Assembly: GCF_039534975.1 (NCBI RefSeq)
Contig: NZ_BAAAWH010000001.1
Span: 1,426,001-1,490,000, forward strand
Reading direction: 5' to 3'
DNA length: 64,000 bases
From: Microbacterium terregens
GTDB taxonomy: Bacteria; Actinomycetota; Actinomycetes; Actinomycetales; Microbacteriaceae
The translations under genes and the position numbers were made by a program. The notes beneath the pieces were generated by a model. The model was not told the DNA's origin. It was given only the letters and a program-made list of their open reading frames with translations, and searched no databases. Below, in pieces: positions 39,136 to 48,568 of this stretch; position 1 is the stretch's first letter; every line of letters starts with the position of its first letter.

Positions 39136-41964
39136 GTGGCTTCCAAACCACGCGTACACGAGATCGCTTCCGAACTCGGTGTAGACAGCAAGGTCGCTCT
39201 TGCAAAGCTCAAGGAGCTCGGCGAATTCGTCAAGAGCCCCTCATCGACGATCGAGCCCCCCGTGGCTCGCAAGCTGCGCGCCGCCCTCGAGGCGGATGGC
39301 GCGGCCAAGCCCGCAGCCAGCGCTGCGGCACCGGCTGCCGGCCCTGCGCCGAGCAACGGAGCGCGCCCCGGTGGCGCCCGCCCCGGCGCACCGCGTCCGG
39401 GCGCTGCTGCGCCCGCTCCGGCACCGGCGGCTCCCGCCGCTCCGGCGCCGGCACCCGCGCCCGCTGAGGTCGCCGCACCCGCTGCCGCCGCCGCACCCGC
39501 TGCTGCAGCACCCGCTGCGACTCCGGCGCCTGCGGACGCTCCGGCGCCCGCCGCTCCGGCGAGCTCCGACGCTCCGGCACAGCCCTCCGGCGATGCTGCC
39601 GCTCCCGGCGCACCGCGTCCGGGTGGAGCACCGCGCCCCGGCAACAACCCGTTCTCGAGCGCACAGGGCATGGGCCAGCGCCCCGCCGGTCCGCGTCCGG
39701 GCAACAACCCCTTCGCCAGTGCGCAGGGCATGGGTCAGCGACCCAGCCCGGGCAACATCCCGCGTCCCCAGGCACCGCGCCCCGGCGCACCGCGTCCCGG
39801 TGCACCCGGAGCTCGTCCGGGTGGCCCGGGTCGTCCCGGTGGCGCCGGTCGTCCCGGTGGCGCTCCGTTCCAGCAGCGTCCCGGCGGCCCCGGTCGTCCC
39901 GGCGGCGCCGGCGGCGGCTTCCAGCGTCCCGGTGGCGCGCCCGGCGGAGCCCCTGCGGGTGGCTTCGCGGGTCGTCCCGGTGGTGGCGGCGGTCGTGGTC
40001 GGGGACCCGGCGGCGGCACAGCCGGCGCGTTCGGCAAGGGTGGCGGCAAGTCCAAGCAGCGCAAGTCGCGTAGGGCGAAGCGGCAAGAATTCGAGATGAG
40101 GGATGCGCCGGTCGTCGGTGGCGTCAACGTCTCGCGCGGTAACGGCGAGATCATCCGGATGCGCCGCGGTGCATCCATCTCGGACTTCGCCGACAAGATC
40201 GAGACGCTGACCGGCTACACCGTGCAGCCGGGCACGCTCGTGACGATCCTGTTCAACCTCGGTGAGATGGCGACGGCGACCGAATCGCTCGACGAAGCCA
40301 CCTTCGAGGTGCTGGGTGCCGAGCTCGGTTACAAGATCCAGATGGTCTCGCCCGAGGACGAGGACAAGGAGCTCCTGGAGAGCTTCGGCCTCAACCTCGA
40401 CGCGGAGCTGGAGAGCGAGGACGAGGGCGACCTCGAGATTCGTCCTCCGGTCGTGACCGTCATGGGTCACGTCGACCACGGTAAGACCCGCCTGCTCGAC
40501 GCGATTCGCCAGACGAACGTGTCCGCAGGAGAAGCCGGCGGCATCACGCAGCACATCGGCGCCTACCAGGTCTGGACCGAGCACGACGGCATCGAGCGGG
40601 CCATCACCTTCATCGACACGCCCGGTCACGAGGCGTTCACCGCCATGCGTGCCCGTGGTGCCCAGGTGACGGACCTCGCGATCCTCGTGGTCGCCGCCGA
40701 CGACGGCATCATGCCGCAGACGGTCGAGGCGCTCAACCACGCCCAGGCCGCCGGCGTGCCGATCGTTGTCGCGGTGAACAAGGTGGACAAGCCGGATGCC
40801 AACCCGGGCAAGGTGCGTCAGCAGCTGACCGAGTACGGCCTGGTCGCAGAGGAGTACGGCGGCGACGTCATCTTCGTGGATGTCTCGGCCCGCGACGGCC
40901 TGCACATCCAGGAGCTGCTGGATGCCGTGCTGCTCACCGCGGATGCCGGTCTGGATCTGACCGCGAACCCGAACAAGGCCGCACGTGGCGTCGCCATCGA
41001 GGCGAAGCTCGACAAGGGCCGCGGTTCGGTTGCCACCGTGCTCATCCAGTCCGGAACGCTCCGCGTCGGCGACGCGATCGTCGCCGGTACCGCCTACGGC
41101 CGCGTGCGTGCCATGGCTGATGAGAACGGCGATCCCGTGCTCGAGGCCTATCCGTCGCGTCCGGTGCAGGTGCAGGGTCTGAACTCCGTGCCCCGCGCCG
41201 GCGACACCTTCATCGTCACCGATGAGGACCGTCTGGCCCGTCAGATCGCTGAGAAGCGCGAAGCGGCCGAGCGCAACGCGCAGCTGGCCAAGGCCCGCAA
41301 GCGCATCTCGCTCGAGGACTTCACCCGTGCTCTCCAGGAGGGCAAGGTCGAATCGCTCAACCTCATCATCAAGGGCGACGTTTCCGGTGCCGTCGAGGCG
41401 CTCGAGGAGTCACTGCTCAAGATCGAGGTCGACGATTCGGTCCAGCTGCGGATCATCCACCGCGGCGTCGGTGCCATCACCGAGTCGGATGTGAACCTGG
41501 CGACGATCGACAACGCGATCATCATCGGCTTCAACGTCCGGCCCGACGCGAAGGCGCGCGAGCGCGCACAGCGTGAAGGCGTGGACACCCGGTTCTACTC
41601 GGTGATCTACAACGCGATCGACGACGTGGAGCAGTCCCTCAAGGGCATGCTCAAGCCGGAGTTCGAAGAGGTGCAGTCGGGTGTGGCCGAAATCCGCGAG
41701 GTGTTCCGCTCCTCGAAGGTCGGCAACATCGCGGGTGTCATCGTCCGCTCCGGAACGATCACGCGCAACGCCAAGGCGCGCGTCATCCGTGACGGCGTCG
41801 TCATCGCCGATGGCCTGGCCATCGAGTCGCTGCGTCGCTTCAAGGACGACGTCACCGAGGTGCGTACGGACTACGAGGCCGGTATCGGACTCGGCAAGTT
41901 CAACGACATCCAGATCGGCGACGAGATCGAGACGACCGAGCTCGTCGAGAAGCCGCGAAGCTGA
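39136..41964 (+). CDS. infB: Translation initiation factor IF-2
   Basis: This 942-residue GTPase places initiator tRNA on the ribosome. The N-terminal IF2 helix is at 1-50. A 250-residue stretch (about 55-310) is extremely rich in Ala, Pro and Gly with repeats of PRPG and GRPGG. The G domain begins at about 440, with GHVDHGKT at 444-451, then DTPGHEAF and NKVDKPD. The C-terminal domains II-IV follow. The GTG start at 39136 follows CAGGAGAATT. The low-complexity stretch is normal for high-GC actinobacteria. Confidence 0.97.
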   Translation: MASKPRVHEIASELGVDSKVALAKLKELGEFVKSPSSTIEPPVARKLRAALEADGAAKPAASAAAPAAGPAPSNGARPGGARPGAPRPGAAAPAPAPAAPAAPAPAPAPAEVAAPAAAAAPAAAAPAATPAPADAPAPAAPASSDAPAQPSGDAAAPGAPRPGGAPRPGNNPFSSAQGMGQRPAGPRPGNNPFASAQGMGQRPSPGNIPRPQAPRPGAPRPGAPGARPGGPGRPGGAGRPGGAPFQQRPGGPGRPGGAGGGFQRPGGAPGGAPAGGFAGRPGGGGGRGRGPGGGTAGAFGKGGGKSKQRKSRRAKRQEFEMRDAPVVGGVNVSRGNGEIIRMRRGASISDFADKIETLTGYTVQPGTLVTILFNLGEMATATESLDEATFEVLGAELGYKIQMVSPEDEDKELLESFGLNLDAELESEDEGDLEIRPPVVTVMGHVDHGKTRLLDAIRQTNVSAGEAGGITQHIGAYQVWTEHDGIERAITFIDTPGHEAFTAMRARGAQVTDLAILVVAADDGIMPQTVEALNHAQAAGVPIVVAVNKVDKPDANPGKVRQQLTEYGLVAEEYGGDVIFVDVSARDGLHIQELLDAVLLTADAGLDLTANPNKAARGVAIEAKLDKGRGSVATVLIQSGTLRVGDAIVAGTAYGRVRAMADENGDPVLEAYPSRPVQVQGLNSVPRAGDTFIVTDEDRLARQIAEKREAAERNAQLAKARKRISLEDFTRALQEGKVESLNLIIKGDVSGAVEALEESLLKIEVDDSVQLRIIHRGVGAITESDVNLATIDNAIIIGFNVRPDAKARERAQREGVDTRFYSVIYNAIDDVEQSLKGMLKPEFEEVQSGVAEIREVFRSSKVGNIAGVIVRSGTITRNAKARVIRDGVVIADGLAIESLRRFKDDVTEVRTDYEAGIGLGKFNDIQIGDEIETTELVEKPRS

Positions 41965-41969
41965 TCACC

Positions 41970-42001
41970 GCACAGGGGACGCCTCCGGGCGTCCCCTGTG
42001 C
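41970..42001 (+). terminator. Perfect 14-bp hairpin between infB and rbfA
   Basis: The arms GCACAGGGGACGCC and GGCGTCCCCTGTGC are perfect around a four-base loop TCCG. There is no T tract after it. It may reduce rbfA expression relative to infB or protect the infB mRNA 3' end. Confidence 0.6.
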
Positions 42002-42022
42002 GCAGGACCACCAGGGGGAGAA

Positions 42023-42523
42023 ATGGCCGGAGAACGGCAGGCGAGAGTCGCGGATCGCATCCGCGTCGTCCTCGCGGAGCGACTCGAGAAGGGGCTGCGC
42101 GACCCGCGCCTCGGATTCGTCACGATCACCGACGTGAAGGTGACCGGCGACCTCCAGCACGCGTCGGTGTTCTACACCGTCATGGGCGACGAGGCGCTGC
42201 GTGCCGACACAGCGGCGGCACTGAAGTCCGCGACGGGCCTGCTGCGCACCGAGGTCGGCAAGAACCTCAACACGCGGCTGACTCCGACGCTGGAGTTCTT
42301 CCTGGACGCGATCCCCGAGAACGCCGACCACATCGCCGCGCTGCTGCGCGAAGCACGTGAGCGCGATGAGGCCGTCGCCGGTCTCGCAGCCTCTGCGCAG
42401 TACGCCGGAGACGCGGATCCTTACGTCAAGCAGCGCGAAGACGACGAACTCACCGAGACCGAGGCCGAAGCCGTCGTCGAGGATATCCAGCGCGCCGAGG
42501 ACCTCGAGCCGACGAAGGACTGA
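42023..42523 (+). CDS. rbfA: 30S ribosome-binding factor RbfA
   Basis: This 166-residue KH-fold protein matures the 3' and 5' ends of 16S rRNA within the 30S subunit. Its KH core includes DPRLGFVTITDVKVTGDLQHASVFYTV and GLLRTEVGKNLNTRLTPTLEFFLD. The C-terminal acidic tail (about 120-166) is longer than in Escherichia coli. The ATG at 42023 follows GGGGGAGA. It is the last gene of the nusA cluster and converges on mutY. Confidence 0.95.
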   Translation: MAGERQARVADRIRVVLAERLEKGLRDPRLGFVTITDVKVTGDLQHASVFYTVMGDEALRADTAAALKSATGLLRTEVGKNLNTRLTPTLEFFLDAIPENADHIAALLREARERDEAVAGLAASAQYAGDADPYVKQREDDELTETEAEAVVEDIQRAEDLEPTKD

Positions 42524-42535
42524 GGACAGCCCCGT

Positions 42536-43402
42536 TCACTGGGGCAGCCTCGCCCGATCGTCGATCAGCTCGATCAGCCCGTCGTCGGCGAGCGAGGTGA
42601 TCGCGCGGTCGCGCTGTGCGGCGTCCGCCCAGTCCGCGATCAGTTCGACCGACCGGATGCCGTCGGCCGAAGCATCCCGCAGCACCCGCAGCACCGCACC
42701 GCGCGCCTGCCGGTCACTGCCCTCATAGCGCGCCTGACGGCGCCGATCGTCACCGGTGTCCGGGTACCCGGCGGCGCGCCATGCACATACATGCGCGATG
42801 GGGCATGTATCGCAGCGCGGTACGCGCGCAACGCACACGGTCGCACCGAGCTCCATCGTCGCCGCGTTCACGATCGCGGCCTCGACCGGGTCGCCGGGGA
42901 GCCGATCGCTCATCGCGCCGAGGTCCCTGCGTGCCGGAGGGCCCGGCTGGGATCGTCCCTCGACCGCGCGCGCCAGGACTCGCCGCGTGTTCGTGTCGAC
43001 GACGGGATGCCGGTCGCCATACGCGAACACCGCGACCGCGCGCGCTGTGTAGTCGCCGACCCCGGAGAGGGACAGGAGCGCATCGACGTCCCGCGGCACG
43101 ATGCCGCCGTGCCGATCGCGGATCTCCACGGCAGCGCGGTGCAGCCACAGCGCCCGTCGCGGGTAGCCCAGGTTCGCCCACTGGCGCACGGCCTCGGCCG
43201 GGGCATCCGCCGCCAGCGAGGTGGGTGACGGCCACCGCGCGAGCCACGCCTCCAGGTGCGGAATGACGCGCGTCACCGGCGTCTGCTGCAGCATGAACTC
43301 GCTGACCAGGACCCCCCACGCCCCGAACCCGGCGCGCCGCCATGGCAGATCCCGAGCGTTGCGCCGGTACCACGCGATGAGGGGCGCGGAGATCTCGGGC
43401 AT
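42536..43402 (-). CDS. mutY: A/G-specific adenine glycosylase MutY
   Basis: This 288-residue DNA repair glycosylase removes adenine mispaired with 8-oxoguanine. Catalytic residues E35 (SEFMLQQTPV) and D136 (PVVDTNTRR) and the helix-hairpin-helix LSGVGDYTARA are present. The [4Fe-4S] cysteines are C190, C197, C200 and C206. It lacks the C-terminal NUDIX-like domain of the Escherichia coli protein, as many actinobacterial versions do. The ATG at 43402 lies seven bases after TAGGCT on the minus strand. Confidence 0.95.
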   Translation of the reverse strand: MPEISAPLIAWYRRNARDLPWRRAGFGAWGVLVSEFMLQQTPVTRVIPHLEAWLARWPSPTSLAADAPAEAVRQWANLGYPRRALWLHRAAVEIRDRHGGIVPRDVDALLSLSGVGDYTARAVAVFAYGDRHPVVDTNTRRVLARAVEGRSQPGPPARRDLGAMSDRLPGDPVEAAIVNAATMELGATVCVARVPRCDTCPIAHVCAWRAAGYPDTGDDRRRQARYEGSDRQARGAVLRVLRDASADGIRSVELIADWADAAQRDRAITSLADDGLIELIDDRARLPQ

Positions 43403-43486
43403 GCGGCACAGCCTAGGTCGTCGTGCCCGGGTCCGAGGGCAATCCGATCCGGGCGTGCACCCGTTCACGTGCCCCGGTCCTCACCA

Positions 43487-43547
43487 GTTCACTTGCCCTG
43501 GATGTACGCGAAACGCGCGTGCGAGCGTACGAACAGGGCAAGTGAAC
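43487..43547. repeat. 61-bp palindrome with perfect 14-bp arms
   Basis: GTTCACTTGCCCTG at 43487-43500 pairs with CAGGGCAAGTGAAC at 43534-43547, with an inner pair GTACGC/GCGTAC. It lies in the 219-bp gap between the divergent mutY and P-loop kinase genes. A related partial arm GTTCACGTGCCCCGG occurs just before it at about 43463. Confidence 0.85.
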
Positions 43548-43621
43548 ACGGGGGTGGGCGGTCGCCCCGCACCCGCGTACGCGTCGCACCGGGGGCTCGG
43601 CCGCGACCGTAGGCTGGAGCC

Positions 43622-44308
43622 ATGCGCCTCCCGACCACTCCCGCCACCACGCTCCTGCGTGAACTGCGCGACGAGGTCCGTCAGCATTACCGCGGCGGCA
43701 GGGTCATCGTCGCGGTGGACGGCATCGACGGTGCCGGCAAGACGACCTTCGCCGACGCGTTCGCGGACGTCTTCGCCGAGGACGGCTCGTCCGTCTTTCG
43801 AGCCTCCATCGACGACTTCCACCGTCCCCGGGCCGAGCGCTATCAGCGCGGTCGCCGCTCGCCCGAGGGGTACTACCGCGACTCGTACGACTACGCGACC
43901 TTCCGGCGGGTGCTGATCGATCCATTCCGCGACGGCGCCCAGACCGGAGCGACCACCGGCTTTCAGCTCGCGGCATTCGATGTGGCGCGGGACACCCCGG
44001 TCGAAGCGGCGTGGACGACGGCGCCACGGGATGCCGTGCTGATCGTTGACGGGACCTTCCTGCTCCGACCCGAGCTGCGCGGACTCTGGGACTGGTCGGT
44101 GTGGCTGGACGCACCGGTCGATGTCGCCTACCAGCGTCTGGCGTTGCGCGATGGATCGGATCCGAGTCCGTCGGCGCCCTCGAACGCCCGATACCGCGAG
44201 GGGCAGGAGCTGTATCTGCAGGACGCCGCTCCGCGGCTGGAGGCCTCCGCGATCGTCGACAACACCGACCTCGCCTCGCCTCGCCGCACGTTCCAGGACT
44301 ACTGCTGA
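43622..44308 (+). CDS. Uridine kinase-like P-loop NTPase
   Basis: This 228-residue protein has Walker A GIDGAGKTT (about 35-43) and SIDDFHRPR, which resemble the uridine kinase or phosphoribulokinase fold. The substrate is not known. It is preceded by a TAGGCT box six bases before the ATG. The stop overlaps the truB start (TGATG), implying coupled translation. Not all features of true uridine kinase are present. Confidence 0.72.
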   Translation: MRLPTTPATTLLRELRDEVRQHYRGGRVIVAVDGIDGAGKTTFADAFADVFAEDGSSVFRASIDDFHRPRAERYQRGRRSPEGYYRDSYDYATFRRVLIDPFRDGAQTGATTGFQLAAFDVARDTPVEAAWTTAPRDAVLIVDGTFLLRPELRGLWDWSVWLDAPVDVAYQRLALRDGSDPSPSAPSNARYREGQELYLQDAAPRLEASAIVDNTDLASPRRTFQDYC

Positions 44309-45195
44309 TGCCCGCTCCCGGCGTGCTGCTGGTGGACAAGCCCGGCGGCATGACCAGCCATGACGTCGTCGCGCGCGCGCGCAAGGCGCTCGGTACCCGC
44401 AAGATCGGCCACGCGGGCACCCTGGATCCGATGGCGACCGGCCTGCTGATCCTCGGTGTCGAGGCCGCCACGCGACTGCTGACCTTCATCGTCGGGCTGG
44501 ACAAGACCTACGAGACCACGATCCGTCTCGGCGCGACCACGGACACCGACGATGCGGACGGCACGATCGAGACGACCACGGATGCCGCGGCCGTGGCCCC
44601 CGCGGCGGTGACGGCAGCGATCGCAGACCTCACCGGCGAGATCTCGCAGGTGCCCAGCCGCGTCTCGGCGATCAAGGTCGGCGGTCGCCGCGCGTATGAC
44701 CTCGCACGAGCGGGCGAAGAGGTCGAACTCGCGGCCCGCACCGTCACGGTGTCGCGGTTCGAGGTGCTGCGGGAGCGCCGGGTCGACGGATTCCTCGATC
44801 TCGATGTCGTCGTGGACTGCTCGAGCGGCACCTACGTCCGCGCTCTCGCGCGTGACCTCGGGTCAGCTCTCGGAGTCGGCGGGCATCTCACGGCGCTCCG
44901 CCGCACCCGGATCGGCCCGTTCGACGTCGCGGGCGCAGCAGCCATCGACGCACTCGGCAGCGCGCCCCTGCAGACGCCGGCCGCTGTCGCGACCACGGTC
45001 CTCGGCGCCTTCCCGGTGTCCGCGGAAGAGGCGCGCGACCTCCGCCACGGCAAGCGGCTCGTGGGCGCGTCCGCACGACTCGAACGCGCTCCGGCCGCAG
45101 CGATCGACCCCGCTGGTCTTCTGGTCGGGATCGTGGAGCGCCGCGGGGACGACGTGAAGAGTGTGATGAACCTTCCCGGAGAGGCACCCGCATGA
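44308..45195 (+). CDS. truB: tRNA pseudouridine(55) synthase
   Basis: This 295-residue enzyme makes pseudouridine 55 in tRNA. The catalytic aspartate is D40 in KIGHAGTLDPMATGLL. The later KVGGRRAYDLARAGEEVE and CSSGTYVRALARDLG blocks are typical. The start overlaps the upstream kinase stop, and its own stop overlaps the next ORF (ATGA). In many bacteria truB follows rbfA; here mutY and a kinase intervene. Confidence 0.95.
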   Translation: MPAPGVLLVDKPGGMTSHDVVARARKALGTRKIGHAGTLDPMATGLLILGVEAATRLLTFIVGLDKTYETTIRLGATTDTDDADGTIETTTDAAAVAPAAVTAAIADLTGEISQVPSRVSAIKVGGRRAYDLARAGEEVELAARTVTVSRFEVLRERRVDGFLDLDVVVDCSSGTYVRALARDLGSALGVGGHLTALRRTRIGPFDVAGAAAIDALGSAPLQTPAAVATTVLGAFPVSAEEARDLRHGKRLVGASARLERAPAAAIDPAGLLVGIVERRGDDVKSVMNLPGEAPA

Positions 45196-45560
45196 TCCTG
45201 TGGTTCACCATCGCCCAGCTGATCGTCGCCATCCTGGCAGGGCTGCTCGGCATCGTCCTGGGCCTTGCCGGTCGCCGGCCGAGCGACCTCAGCGTCGGCG
45301 GGCTGGCACTTGTGGAATTGCTGCTGGTCGCGCAGATCGTGATCGCGATCGTCGCCCCGTTCGCCGGCAACCCTCCCACGGGCAGCCTGCTGGAGTTCTG
45401 GGTGTACCTGGTCTCGGCCGCGCTCATCCCGCCTGCCGCGGTCGCCTGGGCGCTCCTGGAGCGCAGCCGCTGGAGCACCGTCATCATGGGTGTCGCCGCT
45501 CTCGCGGTCGCGGTGATGCTGTGGCGCATGCAGGCGATCTGGACGATCCAGGTCGCATGA
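45192..45560 (+). CDS. Small membrane protein, unknown function
   Basis: This 122-residue protein has about four hydrophobic segments, beginning at the very N-terminus. It overlaps truB by four bases and the next gene by four bases, so it is an internal member of a truB-ribF operon. I do not recognise a family. Confidence 0.7.
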   Translation: MILWFTIAQLIVAILAGLLGIVLGLAGRRPSDLSVGGLALVELLLVAQIVIAIVAPFAGNPPTGSLLEFWVYLVSAALIPPAAVAWALLERSRWSTVIMGVAALAVAVMLWRMQAIWTIQVA

Positions 45561-46033
45561 GCCAGCCGTATGATCGGACAGTCATGTCGTCGTCCTCCCG
45601 CCCCCGCATGACCGGAATCGGGCGCGTGCTCGTGATCGTGTACGCGATCATGGCGCTCGCAGCCACCGGCCGGTCCTTCGTCCAGATCGTGCAGCGCTTC
45701 GACGAGGCACCCCTCGCGTATTCGCTGTCCGCGGCATCCGCCGTCGTCTACATCCTCGCGACCCTCGCGCTCGTGTTCGCCGGCTCGAAGGGCTGGTATC
45801 TCACCGCGTGGGTCGCCATCTGCTTCGAACTGGTCGGAGTGCTGGTGGTGGGCACGCTGAGCCTGCTGCTCCCCGATCTGTTCGGTCACCCGACGGTGTG
45901 GTCGTGGTTCGGCATGGGCTACCTGTTCGTTCCGCTCGTGCTGCCGTTCTTCGGCATCTGGTGGCTGGTCACGCACCGTCCGGTCGACGCGACGACGACT
46001 CCGGATGCCGCGTCGGCGGCGGTGGCGCCGTGA
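45557..46033 (+). CDS. Small membrane protein, unknown function
   Basis: This 158-residue protein has about four hydrophobic segments and an alanine-rich C-terminus. The ATG at 45557 overlaps the upstream stop; a second ATG at 45584 is also possible. It overlaps ribF by four bases (GTGA). Function unknown. Confidence 0.68.
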   Translation: MSQPYDRTVMSSSSRPRMTGIGRVLVIVYAIMALAATGRSFVQIVQRFDEAPLAYSLSAASAVVYILATLALVFAGSKGWYLTAWVAICFELVGVLVVGTLSLLLPDLFGHPTVWSWFGMGYLFVPLVLPFFGIWWLVTHRPVDATTTPDAASAAVAP

Positions 46034-47001
46034 TCGTCTTTCACGATCCCGCCGAGGTTCCCGCCGACTTCGGTCCGTCCATCGTGGCGATCGGCAAGTT
46101 CGACGGCGTGCACTCCGGTCACCGCGCCGTCCTGGACCGGGCCCGGGTGGATGCCGCGACCAGCGACGCGCGCGTGGTCGCCGTCACGTTCGACCGCAAC
46201 CCGCTGGCGCTCCTGCGTCCGGAGCTCTGCCCGCCCGACCTCATCGGCGTGCACCAGAAGGTGCACCTGCTGGCCGAGACCGGCATCGACGCCGCCCTGG
46301 TCCTGCGCTTCGACCAGGATCTTGCGAACCTCACCGCACAGGAATTCGTGCAGCGCGTGCTGGTCGACGCGCTCAAGGTGCGCACCGTCCTCGTCGGTCG
46401 CGACTTCCGGTTCGGCCGGGGCGGGGCGGGCAACCCCGACGTCCTGCGCGAGCTGGGCACCGCCCTCGGCTTCGACGTCGACGTCGTCGATGACGTGCGC
46501 GCGATCGATGCCGGCCGCCGCGTCTCATCGACGTGGATTCGCGAGCTGCTTGCGGATGGAGATGTCGAAACGGCGGCGAAGCTGCTCGGTCGTCCCGCCT
46601 CGGTGTGGGGCGAGGTCGTGCACGGTCTCAAGCGTGGCCGCGAACTCGGCTTCCCGACGGCGAACCTCTCGCCGCAGCTGGAGGGCTTCGTGCCGGCCGA
46701 CGGCGTGTACGCGGGCTGGCTCGTGGACCAGGGCTCCGCCGACGGACTTCGCCGCGGCGCGCGATACCCGGCGGCGATCTCGGTCGGGGTGAACCCGACG
46801 TTCGATGACGTCGCGATCCGCCAGGTCGAGGCGTACGTGCTCGACGAGACCGACCTGGACCTGTACGGCCGGGACGTCGAGGTCCAGTTCGTCGCGCGCA
46901 TCCGCGGAATGACCGCCTTCTCCGGGATCGACGTGCTCATCGCGCAGATCACCGACGATGTCGTCCGGGTGCGGGCCGCCCTGGCGCACCCTGCGCCATA
47001 G
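46030..47001 (+). CDS. ribF: Bifunctional riboflavin kinase / FMN adenylyltransferase
   Basis: This 323-residue enzyme makes FMN and then FAD from riboflavin. The N-terminal adenylyltransferase has GKFDGVHSGHRAVL and the block GRDFRFGRGGAGN. The C-terminal riboflavin kinase has RGRELGFPTANLS, GVYAG and VGVNPTF. Translation is coupled to the upstream membrane protein gene. Placement downstream of truB is common in bacteria. Confidence 0.95.
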   Translation: MIVFHDPAEVPADFGPSIVAIGKFDGVHSGHRAVLDRARVDAATSDARVVAVTFDRNPLALLRPELCPPDLIGVHQKVHLLAETGIDAALVLRFDQDLANLTAQEFVQRVLVDALKVRTVLVGRDFRFGRGGAGNPDVLRELGTALGFDVDVVDDVRAIDAGRRVSSTWIRELLADGDVETAAKLLGRPASVWGEVVHGLKRGRELGFPTANLSPQLEGFVPADGVYAGWLVDQGSADGLRRGARYPAAISVGVNPTFDDVAIRQVEAYVLDETDLDLYGRDVEVQFVARIRGMTAFSGIDVLIAQITDDVVRVRAALAHPAP

Positions 47002-47034
47002 ACCGGCGGGTCCGGCGCACCTACGATCGGGAGG

Positions 47035-47415
47035 ATGGACCCGCTCACCCTGCTCATCGCGACCGTCGATACGGCCGCGGCGAAGCCCGTGAATCTCTGG
47101 GGGGCGTTGGGCTGCGCCGTGGCGTACTCCGCCGCGCTGCTGGCGACGCTCGACGGGTTCGCCGACCTCATCCTCGCGCGCGATGACGCCCCGGCCGGAC
47201 GACTTCCCGCGGGGGTAGGCTTGAAGCTCGGATCGAAGCTCGCCGCCGCGGCGATCGCAGTGATCTCGGCGGCAATCGTTCTCGCCCTGGACTCGAACTG
47301 GTTCGCGTTCACGAGCTTGACGATCGCCTTCGTGGTCGTCGTCGGACTCGGCGTCCTCGTGATGCTGCGGCACCGGCGGGTCACCTCCGGGTCCGGTCCG
47401 CGCCTCAGCGGGTGA
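47035..47415 (+). CDS. Membrane protein, unknown function
   Basis: This 126-residue protein has about three hydrophobic segments and a basic C-terminus. The ATG is seven bases after a TACGAT box, so the gene has its own likely leaderless promoter. I do not recognise the family. Confidence 0.65.
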   Translation: MDPLTLLIATVDTAAAKPVNLWGALGCAVAYSAALLATLDGFADLILARDDAPAGRLPAGVGLKLGSKLAAAAIAVISAAIVLALDSNWFAFTSLTIAFVVVVGLGVLVMLRHRRVTSGSGPRLSG

Positions 47416-47484
47416 GCGCCCCTCACCCCGCGCAGGCCGCACAGGGCATCAGCCCTGCGGAGTGCTGAAGAAGGAGACAGAGCG

Positions 47485-48492
47485 ATGAGCCGAACCGACG
47501 TGCAGACCTTGCCCGAACGCGCCGTTGAGCTGCTCGGCGGCGAACCGGATGACACCACGCTGCGCCGCTACCTGCACGGTCTGCCGGGAGTGGACGCGGT
47601 CGGACTCGAGCAGCGCGCCGCCGGTCTGGGCACGCGGTCCATCAAGACGACGTCCAAGGCGTGGGCGCTCGACAAGATCATCCAGCTGATCGACCTGACC
47701 ACGCTGGAGGGGTCCGACACTCCCGGCAAGGTGCGCTCGCTCGTGGCGAAGGCGCTGACGCCGGATGCCGCGGATCCGACCTGCCCGCGGGTGGCAGCCG
47801 TCTGCGTGTACGGCGACATGGTGCCGCACGCGATCGCGGCGCTGGGCGCCGCACACGGCGACCCCGACAACGGTCTGGTCGCGGTCGCCGCGGTGGCGAC
47901 CGCTTTCCCGAGCGGTCGGGCCTCCCTCGACGTGAAGCTGGCCGACACGGCGGACGCCGTCGCCGACGGCGCCGATGAGATCGACATGGTGATCGACCGC
48001 GGCGCGTTCCTCGCCGGCCGCTACGGGCTCGTCTTCGATCAGATCGCCCGGGTGAAGCAGGCGTGCCGCCGCGCCGACGGCTCCTACGCGTCGCTGAAGG
48101 TGATCCTCGAGACCGGTGAGCTGAACACGTACGACAACATCAAGCGCGCATCGTGGCTGGCGATCCTCGCCGGCGGCGATTTCATCAAGACCTCGACCGG
48201 CAAGGTGCAGCCGGCAGCGACGCTGCCGACCACGCTGCTCATGCTCGAGGTCGTCCGCGACTGGCACCGCGCCACCGGCGAGAAGATCGGGGTCAAACCG
48301 GCGGGCGGCATCCGCACGTCCAAGGATGCGATCAAGTACCTGGTGACGGTGGCCGAGACCGTGGGGGAGGAGTGGCTGCAGCCGCACCTGTTCCGCTACG
48401 GAGCCTCCAGCCTGCTCAACGACGTTCTGCTGCAGCGGCAGAAGATCCGCACCGGCGCGTACTCCGGCGCCGACTATGTGACGATCGACTGA
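47485..48492 (+). CDS. deoC: Deoxyribose-phosphate aldolase
   Basis: This 335-residue class I aldolase splits deoxyribose 5-phosphate to glyceraldehyde 3-phosphate and acetaldehyde. The Schiff-base lysine is in DFIKTSTGKVQ and DEIDMVIDRGAF is the other signature. It is longer than the 220-260 residue Escherichia coli enzyme. The ATG follows GAAGGAGA. It heads an operon with two ALDH-family genes, the first starting 76 bp downstream. Confidence 0.94.
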   Translation: MSRTDVQTLPERAVELLGGEPDDTTLRRYLHGLPGVDAVGLEQRAAGLGTRSIKTTSKAWALDKIIQLIDLTTLEGSDTPGKVRSLVAKALTPDAADPTCPRVAAVCVYGDMVPHAIAALGAAHGDPDNGLVAVAAVATAFPSGRASLDVKLADTADAVADGADEIDMVIDRGAFLAGRYGLVFDQIARVKQACRRADGSYASLKVILETGELNTYDNIKRASWLAILAGGDFIKTSTGKVQPAATLPTTLLMLEVVRDWHRATGEKIGVKPAGGIRTSKDAIKYLVTVAETVGEEWLQPHLFRYGASSLLNDVLLQRQKIRTGAYSGADYVTID

Positions 48493-48568
48493 TCGTCGCC
48501 CGCCCGATCCCGCCGCTGCTCCTCCGATTTCGAATCGCCGCCGACGGCGGCTCACCGAAGGGAATCTC

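Noticed and set aside
42616..43266. Arginine- and proline-rich open frames opposite mutY
   Set aside because: They are antisense shadows with biased composition; MutY's catalytic residues and iron-sulfur cysteines are on the minus strand.
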